Shown: positions 36,087-44,260 of the stretch, in pieces
Position numbering within the stretch: position 1 is the first letter of the stretch
Layout of the letters: each line of letters starts with the position of its first letter
Source of the DNA: JBMNQS01 sp050944255
GTDB taxonomy: Bacteria; Bacillota; Clostridia; Christensenellales; Maliibacteriaceae
Assembly (NCBI GenBank): GCA_050944255.1
Contig: JBMNQS010000003.1
Coordinates: 4,085-68,084, forward strand
Reading direction: 5' to 3'
DNA: 64,000 nt
The notes under the pieces: model-generated
The model's database searches: none
Told to the model about the DNA's origin: nothing
Seen by the model: only the letters and a program-made list of their open reading frames with translations
Position numbers and translations under genes: made by a program

Positions 36087-36126
36087 ATATAGTGCCAAAT
36101 GAGATCGGGCATACAATATATTTGTT
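36080..36126 (+). promoter_or_regulatory. Pair of NrdR boxes upstream of nrdJ
   Basis: Box 1 is ATACAATATATAGTGC (36080-36095), 14 of 16 positions to the ACACWATATATWGTGT consensus. Box 2 is ATACAATATATTTGTT (36111-36126), 12 of 16. Their spacing is 31 bp, three helical turns, as in known NrdR operators. Box 1 covers the -10 element. Confidence 0.85.
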
Positions 36127-36155
36127 TTTTTGCTCTGGTAACGGGAGGTTCTTTT

Positions 36156-38576
36156 ATGCTGACGGACAATGCCATCAAAGTGCTGGAAAGACGGTATCTG
36201 GCCAAGGATGAGGATGGAAACCTGATTGAGACGGTGGACGATATGTTCCGCCGGGTTGCGCGCGCCGTGGCGCAGGCGGATTTGAATTATGACGAGAAGG
36301 CCGACGTGAAAGCTGCGGAGGATGAGTTCTACAGCCTGATGACGGACCTTGAATTCATGCCCAACTCGCCCACGCTGATGAACGCCGGACGGCCTTTGGG
36401 CCAATTGTCCGCGTGCTTCGTGCTGCCGGTGGAGGACGCCATGGACAAGATATTCGACGCGCTGAAGCACGCGGCGCTGATCCATAAGTCCGGCGGCGGC
36501 ACCGGATTCTCTTTCTCGCGGCTGCGCCCGAAAGGCGCGTCCGTACGCTCCACCGGCGGCGTGGCCAGCGGGCCCGTCAGCTTCATGAAGGTCTTTAACG
36601 CCGCCACCGAGGCCGTCAAGCAGGGCGGTACCAGAAGAGGCGCCAATATGGGCATCCTGCGGGTGGATCATCCGGATATTCTGGAGTTTATCCAGTGCAA
36701 AAAGGACTTGACCCAGGTCACCAACTTCAATATCAGCGTGGGCATCACCGAGAAATTCATGCAGGCGGTGGAAGCGGGCGAATCCTACGAATTGATCAAT
36801 CCGGCCACCGCAAAGGCGGAGGGCGTTCTCAACGCCCGCGAAGTGTTCGACCTGATCGTGGAGATGGCGTGGCAGAGCGGTGAGCCGGGCATCATCTTCC
36901 TGGACCGACTGAACCGCGACAATGTGCTGCCCAAACTCGGCGAGATTGAAAGCACCAATCCCTGTGGCGAACAGCCGCTGCTGCCGTATGAAAGCTGTAA
37001 CCTGGGCTCCATCAACCTCAACGCGGTGGTGGACTACAGTAAGGACCACGAAAAATTTGAAATCAACTACGCCAAGCTGGCCAGGATCGTCGGCTCGGCG
37101 GTGCATTTCCTCGACAATGTCATCGACATCAACAAGTATCCCCTTGAAGAGATCGCCGATATGACCCGCTGCGGCAGGAAAATCGGGCTGGGCGTCATGG
37201 GCTTTGCCGACGTGCTGTTTAAACTCGGGATCGCGTACGGCTCCGAGGAAGCCACGGCGCTGGCCGAGAAACTGATGCAGTTTATCCAGGACCAGAGCAA
37301 GATCGCCTCCGCCGAGCTGGCCACGGTGCGCGGACCCTTTCCCATGTACCCCGAATCCACACTGGCGGAGCAGGGCATCTGCGTGAGAAACGCCACCACC
37401 ACCACCATCGCGCCCACCGGGACCATCTCCATTATCTGCAATGCCTCCAGCGGTATCGAACCGCTGTTTGCCGTCAGCTTTATCCGCAACGTTATGGACA
37501 ATGACGAGCTGATCGAGGTGCATCCCTACTTTGAACAGGTGGCCAAAGAGCGGGGATTTTACTCTGCCGAACTGATGAGCCGCATCGCCAAAGAAGGAAC
37601 GCTGCATGGCATGGACGAGATCCCGGACGACGTGAAAAAGGTTTTCGTCACCGCCCACGATATCTCGCCCGAAGCGCATATCCGCATGCAGGCGGCTTTC
37701 CAACGCTACACGGACAACGCCGTCTCAAAGACGGTCAACTTTGCCCATGACGCCACACGGCAGGATGTCAGCGACGTGTACTTCATGGCCTTTAAAATGC
37801 TCTGCAAGGGCGTGACCATCTACCGCGACGGCAGCCGCGACGCGCAGGTGCTCAATGTGGGCTCTGTGAATAAAGCAGGCGCCAAAGAGACGCCCGCCGC
37901 CGTGTCCGAGGAGGGTTTTGCCGATAAGTCGGTGACGCGCAAGCTGACGCCGCGCCCGAGGCCCACGGTAACCATGGGCATCACCGAAAAGGTCAAAATC
38001 GGCTGCGGGACGCTGTTTATTACCGTCAATTACGACGAGCAGGGCATATGCGAAGTCTTTACCAACGTGGGCCGCGCCGGCGGCTGCCCCTCCCAGAGCG
38101 AGGCCACCAGCCGGCTGACGTCCATCGCGCTTCGAAGCGGCGTGGACCCCGACAGCGTCATCGAGCAGCTCAAGGGCATACGCTGCCACTCCACGCTGCG
38201 CCAGAGGGGACTGAAAGTGCTGTCCTGCCCGGACGCCATCGCCCGGGTGATCGAAAAAGTGCTCAAGGCACAGCCCTTTGAGGCCATCGAGGGCAACGGC
38301 AACGGTAACGGACAGCTTCTGGAGGCGGATCTGCCTGAGCCGCAGGACGACCAAAAACACGCGTGCCTTGAAAACTGCTCGCTGTGCTCGCTGCAGGATA
38401 TCTGCAGCAATCCCCAGAGGCAAAACGGCGGCGTGGTTTTAAAAGATATGATGCAGGCATCCGAGGCGGCTCTATACGGTCCAAACCACGGCTGGTGCCC
38501 CGACTGCGAAAGTAAACTGGAGTTTGAGGGCGGCTGCGTGGTCTGCCGCAACTGCGGGTATTCCAAGTGCGGGTGA
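36156..38576 (+). CDS. nrdJ: Adenosylcobalamin-dependent (class II) ribonucleotide reductase
   Basis: The 806-residue enzyme reduces ribonucleotides to deoxyribonucleotides using coenzyme B12, so it works with or without oxygen. Motifs: NSPTLMNAGRPLGQLSACFV with the first active-site cysteine, SGGGTGFSFSRLRP, GGTRRGANMGILRVDHPDI, NPCGEQPLLPYESCNLGSIN with the catalytic cysteine and glutamate, and TTIAPTGTISII. The C-terminus has an extra cysteine region and a zinc ribbon (CPDCESKLEFEGGCVVCRNC) that carries the shuttle cysteines. I chose ATG 36156 (GGGAGG upstream); a longer in-frame start at 36099 would lie inside the NrdR operator region. Regulation by NrdR is strongly suggested by the paired boxes. 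Confidence 0.96.
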   Translation: MLTDNAIKVLERRYLAKDEDGNLIETVDDMFRRVARAVAQADLNYDEKADVKAAEDEFYSLMTDLEFMPNSPTLMNAGRPLGQLSACFVLPVEDAMDKIFDALKHAALIHKSGGGTGFSFSRLRPKGASVRSTGGVASGPVSFMKVFNAATEAVKQGGTRRGANMGILRVDHPDILEFIQCKKDLTQVTNFNISVGITEKFMQAVEAGESYELINPATAKAEGVLNAREVFDLIVEMAWQSGEPGIIFLDRLNRDNVLPKLGEIESTNPCGEQPLLPYESCNLGSINLNAVVDYSKDHEKFEINYAKLARIVGSAVHFLDNVIDINKYPLEEIADMTRCGRKIGLGVMGFADVLFKLGIAYGSEEATALAEKLMQFIQDQSKIASAELATVRGPFPMYPESTLAEQGICVRNATTTTIAPTGTISIICNASSGIEPLFAVSFIRNVMDNDELIEVHPYFEQVAKERGFYSAELMSRIAKEGTLHGMDEIPDDVKKVFVTAHDISPEAHIRMQAAFQRYTDNAVSKTVNFAHDATRQDVSDVYFMAFKMLCKGVTIYRDGSRDAQVLNVGSVNKAGAKETPAAVSEEGFADKSVTRKLTPRPRPTVTMGITEKVKIGCGTLFITVNYDEQGICEVFTNVGRAGGCPSQSEATSRLTSIALRSGVDPDSVIEQLKGIRCHSTLRQRGLKVLSCPDAIARVIEKVLKAQPFEAIEGNGNGNGQLLEADLPEPQDDQKHACLENCSLCSLQDICSNPQRQNGGVVLKDMMQASEAALYGPNHGWCPDCESKLEFEGGCVVCRNCGYSKCG

Positions 38577-38578
38577 AC

Positions 38579-39067
38579 GCCGGGCGTTGTCCGTCGGCCT
38601 CCGGCGGCCAAAGGCTCCGCCTTTGGAATCCGCCAGGGACATTGTCCCTGGACCCGTTTATGGAAATGCCCGCAGGCGGTCATTTCCGGGGAGCCATATT
38701 GGGATTAAATGGAGAGTGAAGCCTGAAATGCCTGCTCTTGGGGCGTTGCCCGGACTGGGATGAATGCCGGGCGTTGTCCGTCGGCCTCCGGCGGCCAAAG
38801 GCTTCGCCTTTGGAATCCGCCAGGGACGATTGTCCCTGGACCCGTTTGCGGAAATGCCCGCAGGCGGTCATTTCCGGAGAGCCATATTGGGATTAAATGA
38901 AGAGTGAAGCCTGAAATGCCTGCTCTTGGGGCGCTGGCCGGACTGGGATAAATGCCGGGTGTTGCCCGTCGGCCTCCGGCGGCCAAAGGCTCCGCCTTTG
39001 GAATCCGCCAGGGACGATTGTCCCTGGACCCGTTATGGAAATGCCCGCAAGCGGTCATTTCCGGGGA
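38579..39067. repeat. Tandem repeat, 187-188 bp unit, about 2.6 copies (R5)
   Basis: Copies start at 38579, 38766 and 38954 (GCCGGGCG or GCCGGGTG), giving unit lengths of 187 and 188; the third is cut near 39067. Each unit is a chain of hairpins: GGCCTCCGGCGGCC, AAAGGCTCCGCCTTT, CCAGGGACATTGTCCCTGG and GGAAATG/CATTTCC. Copies differ by a few substitutions and one-base indels. It begins directly after the nrdJ stop. Confidence 0.9.
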
Positions 39068-39094
39068 ATATGAAAACTGTTTGGAATCGCCCGC

Positions 39095-39182
39095 GAAGCG
39101 GAAACGAAGTCTTTTTGGAGTTCTTAGAACCTTTTTCTTCAGAAAAAGGTTCTAAGCGGATTCTTAAGGCGGAGCCTTAAGC
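39095..39182 (-). repeat. Long-palindrome repeat module (inverted copy of the R1/R6 module)
   Basis: Read on the minus strand: CTTAGAACC with a long palindrome (arms TTAGAACCTTTTTCT), then AACTCCAAAAAGACTTCG and TTCGCGGGC. CTTAAGGC-GGA-GCCTTAAG follows at 39163-39181. It is the same module as 11450-11520 and 63848-63910. Confidence 0.75.
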
Positions 39183-39216
39183 TGAACCCCGAATTAAATG
39201 AATATGGAGGTCTGTG

Positions 39217-39678
39217 ATGAAAAACGATGAGGTGCTGGCCGTTGCCAGAGAGTGTTTTGAAGAACGCGGGATGAACTGCGCGCAGGCGACGTGCTATGCG
39301 CTGATGAAAGCCTACGGCATGGACGCGGACCTTCTGGCCAAGACGCTGACGTGCTTTGGCGGCGGGGTGCTCCGCACGCGGAACGTCTGCGGAGCGCTTT
39401 CGGGCGCGCTGGCGGCTTTGGGCGCCGTGCACGGCTCCATGGGGCGCAGGGACGACATGGAGGGATACGCCGCGTGCAGCCGTCTGGGTGAGGAAATGAC
39501 CGCCTGGTTCGAAGAGGCAAACGGCTCCATGCTCTGCAGCGAGCTGATCCAGGTGCCAAGGGACGATGAGGAGGCATTTAAGGCGTACCAGGCAAAGGAC
39601 GGCCATAAGACCATCTGCACGCCCCTTGTGCTTGCGGCCACACAGAAGATGATGACGATCATGGAAGGCAGCTTATAA
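39217..39678 (+). CDS. C_GCAxxG_C_C family (putative redox) protein
   Basis: The 153-residue protein has the family's cysteine pattern: NCAQATCYAL for the CxxxxC/GCAxxG region, LTCFGGGVLRTRNVCGALSG, and a later LCSEL. It has no signal peptide or membrane segment. The family is named for its conserved cysteines, which may bind a metal or perform thiol redox chemistry; no function is established. TGGAGG precedes ATG 39217. It lies after the tandem repeat, so it is probably not co-transcribed with nrdJ. Confidence 0.82.
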   Translation: MKNDEVLAVARECFEERGMNCAQATCYALMKAYGMDADLLAKTLTCFGGGVLRTRNVCGALSGALAALGAVHGSMGRRDDMEGYAACSRLGEEMTAWFEEANGSMLCSELIQVPRDDEEAFKAYQAKDGHKTICTPLVLAATQKMMTIMEGSL

Positions 39679-39696
39679 ACGTGGCTCTATTATGCC

Positions 39697-39728
39697 AAGG
39701 TGAAAAAAGTTACTTTTTTTACCTTTTT
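39697..39728 (+). terminator. Intrinsic terminator of the C_GCAxxG_C_C gene
   Basis: AAGGTGAAAAAAGT pairs with ACTTTTTTTACCTT, followed by TTT. Confidence 0.7.
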
Positions 39729-40804
39729 AACACAAATTTTTATATACACCTATCGCACTGGATATGGGGGTGTGTTATACTAAATTCCAAACGAGTTTTC
39801 CAAAAGAGGAACGTTCGTTGAGATTTGTTTGTTCAGCCAACCAGCCTCCCATGAAGACTGTAGGAGCGCGCCGTAAAACGGCCGTTGTTAATAAAGCTGA
39901 CATTCTCAGCGGCGAAAAATGTCGAACGGCATTTTTGCCAATAGCGGTTTTGCCCATTGCCGGTTGTCTTTATAAGCACCGGCTGCATCCATCAAAGAAA
40001 ATAGATTTTCGCGCGCCTTTGGAAGGATAAACACTCCATATTACGAAAAGGGTGGCGAAAAGATCGCCGCCCTTTCAGCATGTACGTCCGCCGTTTTGCC
40101 TTCAGTCGCGGATTTTCCGGCTTCGGGAAAGGAATGTGCGCTCCGGTACGCTCAACAACAAACCGAGATCGGCAGGATATAAGAAGCGCAATGTCAAATA
40201 CACCGTATGGGCCCGATTGGGGCAAAAAACCGATGCGACGCCAATATCCGATTTATCCGGGCCATGTCTGCATAAGCAATGTTAATATTGAGCCTGTGCC
40301 AAAAACAGGACCAAGCCAATGGGCGGTGTGAAGCGTCAAAGGTTCACGAACCGCCGCCGGTAAGATGCATGAACGGCCATATTGCCGCAGCCAAGAGGCG
40401 ACGTGAATGCCCCGCAAAGACACCCTTCGCCCGATTGACGAAGGGGTATCACTGTGCGGGTCCGATACGGAATCGGTATGGCGGGATATAGCCGAATGTG
40501 CCGGCCAGCCCGGTAAAATATCGATGAAAATACAAGCTCTCACATAAGGCCCTTCAATTTCTGTTTGCGCGAGCCATCCAAAACCGGTGGATAAACCGAA
40601 TGAGGTGAACCGGTATGCCCGCCCCGGATGCATATAAGCGTATAGGCTCTTCGGCATCACAACATTTTTTTATACAGACCCGCTCCGGCCAACATGGGCC
40701 GTACCAAGCGCTATATATAAAGTTGTATGCACGGTTGTCCATAAGATTAGATTAAAATGAAGTATGCAATATATAAGCGTTCATTATGGCGAGGGAGGTG
40801 CCGC
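39729..40804. other. 1.1-kb region without a recognisable gene
   Basis: No frame in this stretch gives a product I recognise; the longest ones (39764-40030 plus, 40253-40660 minus) have no convincing ribosome sites. Two structured features stand out: GGGTGGCG-AAAAGAT-CGCCGCCC near 40050-40075, and a nested inverted repeat at 40411-40460 with outer arms CCCGCA/TGCGGG and inner arms CCCTTCG/CGAAGGG. It could hold a decayed gene, an RNA, or the control region of the LysR gene. Confidence 0.5.
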
Positions 40805-41707
40805 ATGCTGGATGTCAAAATAGAGACGCTGTTGATTGTGGCCGATACGCTGAATTTTACAAGAGCGGCCAAGGAACTGTCTCTGACACAACCGGCTGTC
40901 AGCCAACATATTAAAGCGCTTGAAACGCAGCTTAAAGTCACTTTATTCTCACGGCGCGAAAAAGAGTTGAGACCCACGGAAGAAGGAGAAATCGTCATAG
41001 AATACGCGCGGAAAATGAAGGCGCTGAACCTGAATATGGTGCAGGCGCTGCAGGATCGCCAGCGCCGCGTAAGACGTCTGGCCGTGGGTATAATGCCAAA
41101 AGCGGAAAACAACGGCATTTCGCGGATATTTGCCATGTATGGAAGCCGGAATCTCAGCCTGCATATAACGATCACTACCGATCAGATAAAAGATCTTTAT
41201 GCCAAACTGAAAAACTATGAGATCCATTTGGCCGTCATTGAGGGCGATACCCTGGAGAGCGGCTATAATTCCATCCTGCTGGATACGGACTATCTGGTGC
41301 TGGCGGTGGCCAACAGCAACCCGCTGTCCAGAAAGAGCATCGCCACACTGAGCGATCTGCGCAAGGAAAAACTGATACTGCGCCTGCCTGCGTCGGAAAC
41401 CCGTAAACTCTTTGAAAAGGGCCTGAGCAGCATCGGTCAGTCCATCGATACGTTCAATGTTATACTGGAAGTGGATAACAACAATATCATCAAAGAATTG
41501 GTGGAGGCCAACTTCGGCGTCAGCATCATCTCCAAAAACGCCTGCGCAACCGAAGTGCGCCAGAAACGCTTCACCGTTCTGCCCATTGAAAACCTGTCCA
41601 TTATCAGAGAGGTCCATATCGTCTACAACCAGGAATTTGAGCATCCGGATATCCTCAACGATATCGTGGGGATCTACAATGAATCCATGAGCCGCCTCAA
41701 GGAATAG
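40805..41707 (+). CDS. LysR family transcriptional regulator
   Basis: The 300-residue protein has an N-terminal winged helix-turn-helix (VADTLNFTRAAKELSLTQPA, VSQHIKALETQL, residues 10-45) and a periplasmic-binding-like effector domain (residues 90-290). The start ATG 40805 follows GAGGGAGGTG at correct spacing; the in-frame ATG at 40757 does not. LysR proteins usually control a divergent neighbour, but upstream is the 1.1-kb gene-poor region and downstream is a terminator, so the target and effector are not evident. Confidence 0.88.
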   Translation: MLDVKIETLLIVADTLNFTRAAKELSLTQPAVSQHIKALETQLKVTLFSRREKELRPTEEGEIVIEYARKMKALNLNMVQALQDRQRRVRRLAVGIMPKAENNGISRIFAMYGSRNLSLHITITTDQIKDLYAKLKNYEIHLAVIEGDTLESGYNSILLDTDYLVLAVANSNPLSRKSIATLSDLRKEKLILRLPASETRKLFEKGLSSIGQSIDTFNVILEVDNNNIIKELVEANFGVSIISKNACATEVRQKRFTVLPIENLSIIREVHIVYNQEFEHPDILNDIVGIYNESMSRLKE

Positions 41708-41767
41708 AGCGCTCTGCCTAAAGCGCCCGCGGCCGCTTGAAAATAAAAAATGCGAAAGCGATAAGAG

Positions 41768-41793
41768 CCTCGCGCCGCGCGTGGGGTTTTTTT
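41768..41793 (+). terminator. Intrinsic terminator of the LysR gene
   Basis: CCTCGCGC and GCGTGGGG form an 8-bp stem with two G-U pairs over CGC, followed by seven T residues. The rest of the spacer to 42096 shows no gene; only the candidate promoter at 42045 is worth noting. Confidence 0.65.
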
Positions 41794-42044
41794 ATTGTGC
41801 TTTTGGGCGGATGGGTACCGAAAAAGGAGGGGAAGAACCTTCTTGCGGGGCGCGCGATTGGAAAAAGGAGCCGCCGGGCGCACGGCGGAGGCGCGGGCGC
41901 AAAATTTCGCGCAGGGAAGCCCGGGAAATGCACAGGAGGATCGGGATTCCGGACCGGAAAAAAGTTTTTTGGGGACCCGCGGCGGCATCGTCCGGCGCTG
42001 GAACAGGCGGGCCGGTCACGTGCCGTTCCAGACAAAAATAACAC

Positions 42045-42073
42045 GTCTAAACGGCTGCTTGTACACATATAGT
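42045..42073 (+). promoter_or_regulatory. Weak candidate sigma-E promoter of the spoIIIA operon
   Basis: GTCTAAAC (42045-42052) and CATATAGT (42066-42073) are 13 bp apart. The -10 agrees with CATACANT at most positions; the -35 is poor. The operon is sigma-E controlled in Bacillus. Confidence 0.3.
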
Positions 42074-42096
42074 TGGTGATAAGGGAGGGCATGTAC

Positions 42097-43068
42097 ATGC
42101 AGGACTGCACAAGGGCTTGGACGGAGCTTATCAGGGTGATGCCGCAGCCGGCGAAAGGGCTTTTGCAGCGGCTTGACGCCGGGCAGTCCGGCGGGGTGCG
42201 GGAAGTGCGCATCCGCTGCGGGCAGGCCGTGGAAATAGTCAGCGAAAGCGGGCGCGAATGGCTGCATCAGGCGGCCGGGCAGAAAACGCCCGCGGTGGCC
42301 GATATGGATTTTTGCAAGAGGGTGTTTTCCGGCATCAGCGAGCATTCTCTCTACGCGGTGGAGGCCCAGCTCAAATGGGGATACATCACGCTGCCGGGAG
42401 GGGTCCGGGTAGGCGTTGCCGGGCATGCCGCCCGGCAGGACGGCGGCGGGTACATGATCACGGCGGCAGGGAGCTTCTGCTTCCGCATCGGCCGCGCGCT
42501 GCAGGGCTGCGCCGATCACCTGATGCCCTTTGTCCTGCGGGGGGAAAGCATGTATTCCACACTCCTGATCGGACCGCCCGGGTGCGGCAAGACGACGCAA
42601 TTGCGCGATGTGGCGCGGCAGCTGTCGCAAAGGGGCGTGCATGTGGCCCTGGTGGACGAACGGGGCGAAATCTCCGGGAGCCGAAGCGGCGGCAGCGCCT
42701 TTGACCTTGGCCCCTGCTGCGACGTGATGGAGGGCATCCCAAAGGCCCAGGGCATGATGATGATGGTGCGCTCCATGGCCCCGGAAGTGATGATCACCGA
42801 CGAGATCGGCCATGAGGCGGACGCGCAGGCCATTTTGGAGGCGGGCAACGCCGGCGTCAAGATCATTGCCTCGGCCCACGCCGAGGATGTAAGATCGCTG
42901 AAAATGCGTCCGGCCCTGGGCGCGTGCCTGCGCCAAGGGGTGTTTGAAAGGCTTGCCGTACTGTCTTTAAGAGACGGCCCGGGAACGCTGGAAAGCGTGA
43001 TGGACATGGGCCGCGGCGCGGCGCTGGTTGCGGCAAAGCCGATGCTGAAAACCGGAGGAGGGGTTTGA
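42097..43068 (+). CDS. spoIIIAA: Stage III sporulation protein AA (ATPase)
   Basis: The 323-residue protein is the cytoplasmic ATPase of the SpoIIIA-SpoIIQ channel between mother cell and forespore, related to secretion ATPases. Walker A is LLIGPPGCGKTTQLRD (about residues 157-165), followed by VALVDERGEISGS and MITDEIGHEAD (Walker B). ATG 42097 is eight bases from GGGAGGG; ATG 42091 is too close to it. It is the first of eight genes in the standard order AA to AH, ending at 47313. Confidence 0.96.
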   Translation: MQDCTRAWTELIRVMPQPAKGLLQRLDAGQSGGVREVRIRCGQAVEIVSESGREWLHQAAGQKTPAVADMDFCKRVFSGISEHSLYAVEAQLKWGYITLPGGVRVGVAGHAARQDGGGYMITAAGSFCFRIGRALQGCADHLMPFVLRGESMYSTLLIGPPGCGKTTQLRDVARQLSQRGVHVALVDERGEISGSRSGGSAFDLGPCCDVMEGIPKAQGMMMMVRSMAPEVMITDEIGHEADAQAILEAGNAGVKIIASAHAEDVRSLKMRPALGACLRQGVFERLAVLSLRDGPGTLESVMDMGRGAALVAAKPMLKTGGGV

Positions 43069-43598
43069 AATTGCTGCTGAAGATACTCCAGAGCGTTCTG
43101 GTGGTAATTGCCTGCGCGCTGATCGGCGTACTGCGGGCGCAGAAGTACCAGAACCGGTGCGCCGTCATCGGCGACATGCAGATTCTGGCAAGGCGGCTGC
43201 GGCTGGGCAGCGCCCTTCAGGGCGAGCCGCTGTCGCTGCTGCTTGAGCCCTTTGAAAGCCAGATGGCGCCGCCGGTATCCGAGGTGATCGCCATTTTCCG
43301 CGGACTGCTTCATGCAAACGAGCTTTTAATAGAAACCGCGTGGGAGCGGGCGCTGACGCAGGTGCTTTCAAACGGAGGAAAGCGGTACGCGCTGGACGAG
43401 GAGGACTTTTCCCAGATATTGCAGCTGGGCGCCTTTATGGGCCAGCGGCGGCAGGCCCAGCAGGAGAGCCTGAAGATTCTCGAAGACGCGCTGGGCCAGC
43501 GGCTCACCCAGGCCATGATCCACAAAGAAAAGGGCGCCAAGCTCTCGGTGCGCATCGGGTTTCTCTCCGGCGTGATGCTGGCGCTGTGTATATTGTAA
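43065..43598 (+). CDS. spoIIIAB: Stage III sporulation protein AB
   Basis: The 177-residue protein resembles the GspF/TadC-type platform proteins. It has an N-terminal membrane helix (ILQSVLVVIACALIGVLRA), a helical cytoplasmic domain, and a C-terminal helix (IGFLSGVMLALCIL). The start is TTG 43065 behind GGAGGAGGGG and overlaps the spoIIIAA stop, so translation is coupled. Confidence 0.92.
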   Translation: MKLLLKILQSVLVVIACALIGVLRAQKYQNRCAVIGDMQILARRLRLGSALQGEPLSLLLEPFESQMAPPVSEVIAIFRGLLHANELLIETAWERALTQVLSNGGKRYALDEEDFSQILQLGAFMGQRRQAQQESLKILEDALGQRLTQAMIHKEKGAKLSVRIGFLSGVMLALCIL

Positions 43599-43645
43599 AT
43601 GTACGACGGCTTTACACGAAGGCTCCCTCTGAAAGGAACAAAAGT

Positions 43646-43843
43646 ATGAGCATAGATCTGGTTTTTAGAATAGCGGCCATCGGCATCCTGGTTTCGGTGC
43701 TGGCGCAGGTCTTAAACCGCGCGGGCCGCGAAGAGATGGCGACGCTGACCACCATCGCCGGGCTGGTGATCGTGCTTTTGATGGTGGTGCAGCTGATAGG
43801 CTCGCTGTTTGAGAGCGTCAAGTCCATCTTCCAGCTCTATTAA
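43646..43843 (+). CDS. spoIIIAC: Stage III sporulation protein AC
   Basis: The 65-residue membrane protein has two transmembrane helices (VFRIAAIGILVSVLAQVL and LTTIAGLVIVLLMVVQLIGS), the usual size for this subunit. GAAAGG precedes ATG 43646. A longer in-frame extension exists but lies inside spoIIIAB in another frame. Confidence 0.93.
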   Translation: MSIDLVFRIAAIGILVSVLAQVLNRAGREEMATLTTIAGLVIVLLMVVQLIGSLFESVKSIFQLY

Positions 43844-43855
43844 GGGGCGAAGGCT

Positions 43856-44251
43856 ATGGAGATTTTCCAGATTGTTGCGGTGGTATTGATAGCGGCGCTG
43901 CTGGCGGTGACGCTGCGCTCGCAGCGGCCGGAGATGGCGCTGGTACTGAGCCTGGCAACCGGCGCGCTGGTGCTGTTTATGCTGCTGCCCACCCTCTCGC
44001 AGATGGTGCAGCAGACCAAGAGCATCGCCTCGGAGGTATCGGGGATGGGCACCATCGCCGCGGCGGTACTCAAGATGATCGGCGTGGCCTACATCTCCGA
44101 ATACGGCGCCAGTTTGTGCCGGGACGCGGAGGAGAACGCGCTGGCCTTCAAGATCGAGACCGGCGGGCGCCTCCTGATACTGGCTATGGCCACGCCCTTT
44201 GTGCTGTCGATCCTTCATTCGGCGGTGTCGCTGCTTTCCGGCGGCGGATAG
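43856..44251 (+). CDS. spoIIIAD: Stage III sporulation protein AD
   Basis: The 131-residue protein is an integral membrane subunit of the SpoIIIA complex, related to AC. Hydrophobic segments are near residues 3-20, 28-48, 65-90 and 102-125; SEYGASLCRDAEENALAFKI is the conserved cytoplasmic loop. It starts 12 bp after spoIIIAC. Confidence 0.93.
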   Translation: MEIFQIVAVVLIAALLAVTLRSQRPEMALVLSLATGALVLFMLLPTLSQMVQQTKSIASEVSGMGTIAAAVLKMIGVAYISEYGASLCRDAEENALAFKIETGGRLLILAMATPFVLSILHSAVSLLSGGG

Positions 44252-44260
44252 GCGGTGCGT

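Noticed and set aside
36006..37703. A 565-codon minus-strand frame opposite nrdJ
   Set aside because: Antisense shadow; it would cover the nrdJ promoter and NrdR boxes.
38579..39067. CRISPR array in the tandem repeat
   Set aside because: The repeats are head-to-tail units of 187-188 bp without unique spacers, and no cas genes are present.
39764..40660. Frames of 88 codons (plus) and 135 codons (minus) in the gene-poor region
   Set aside because: No ribosome site, unusual composition and no recognisable motif; kept only as a note on the region.
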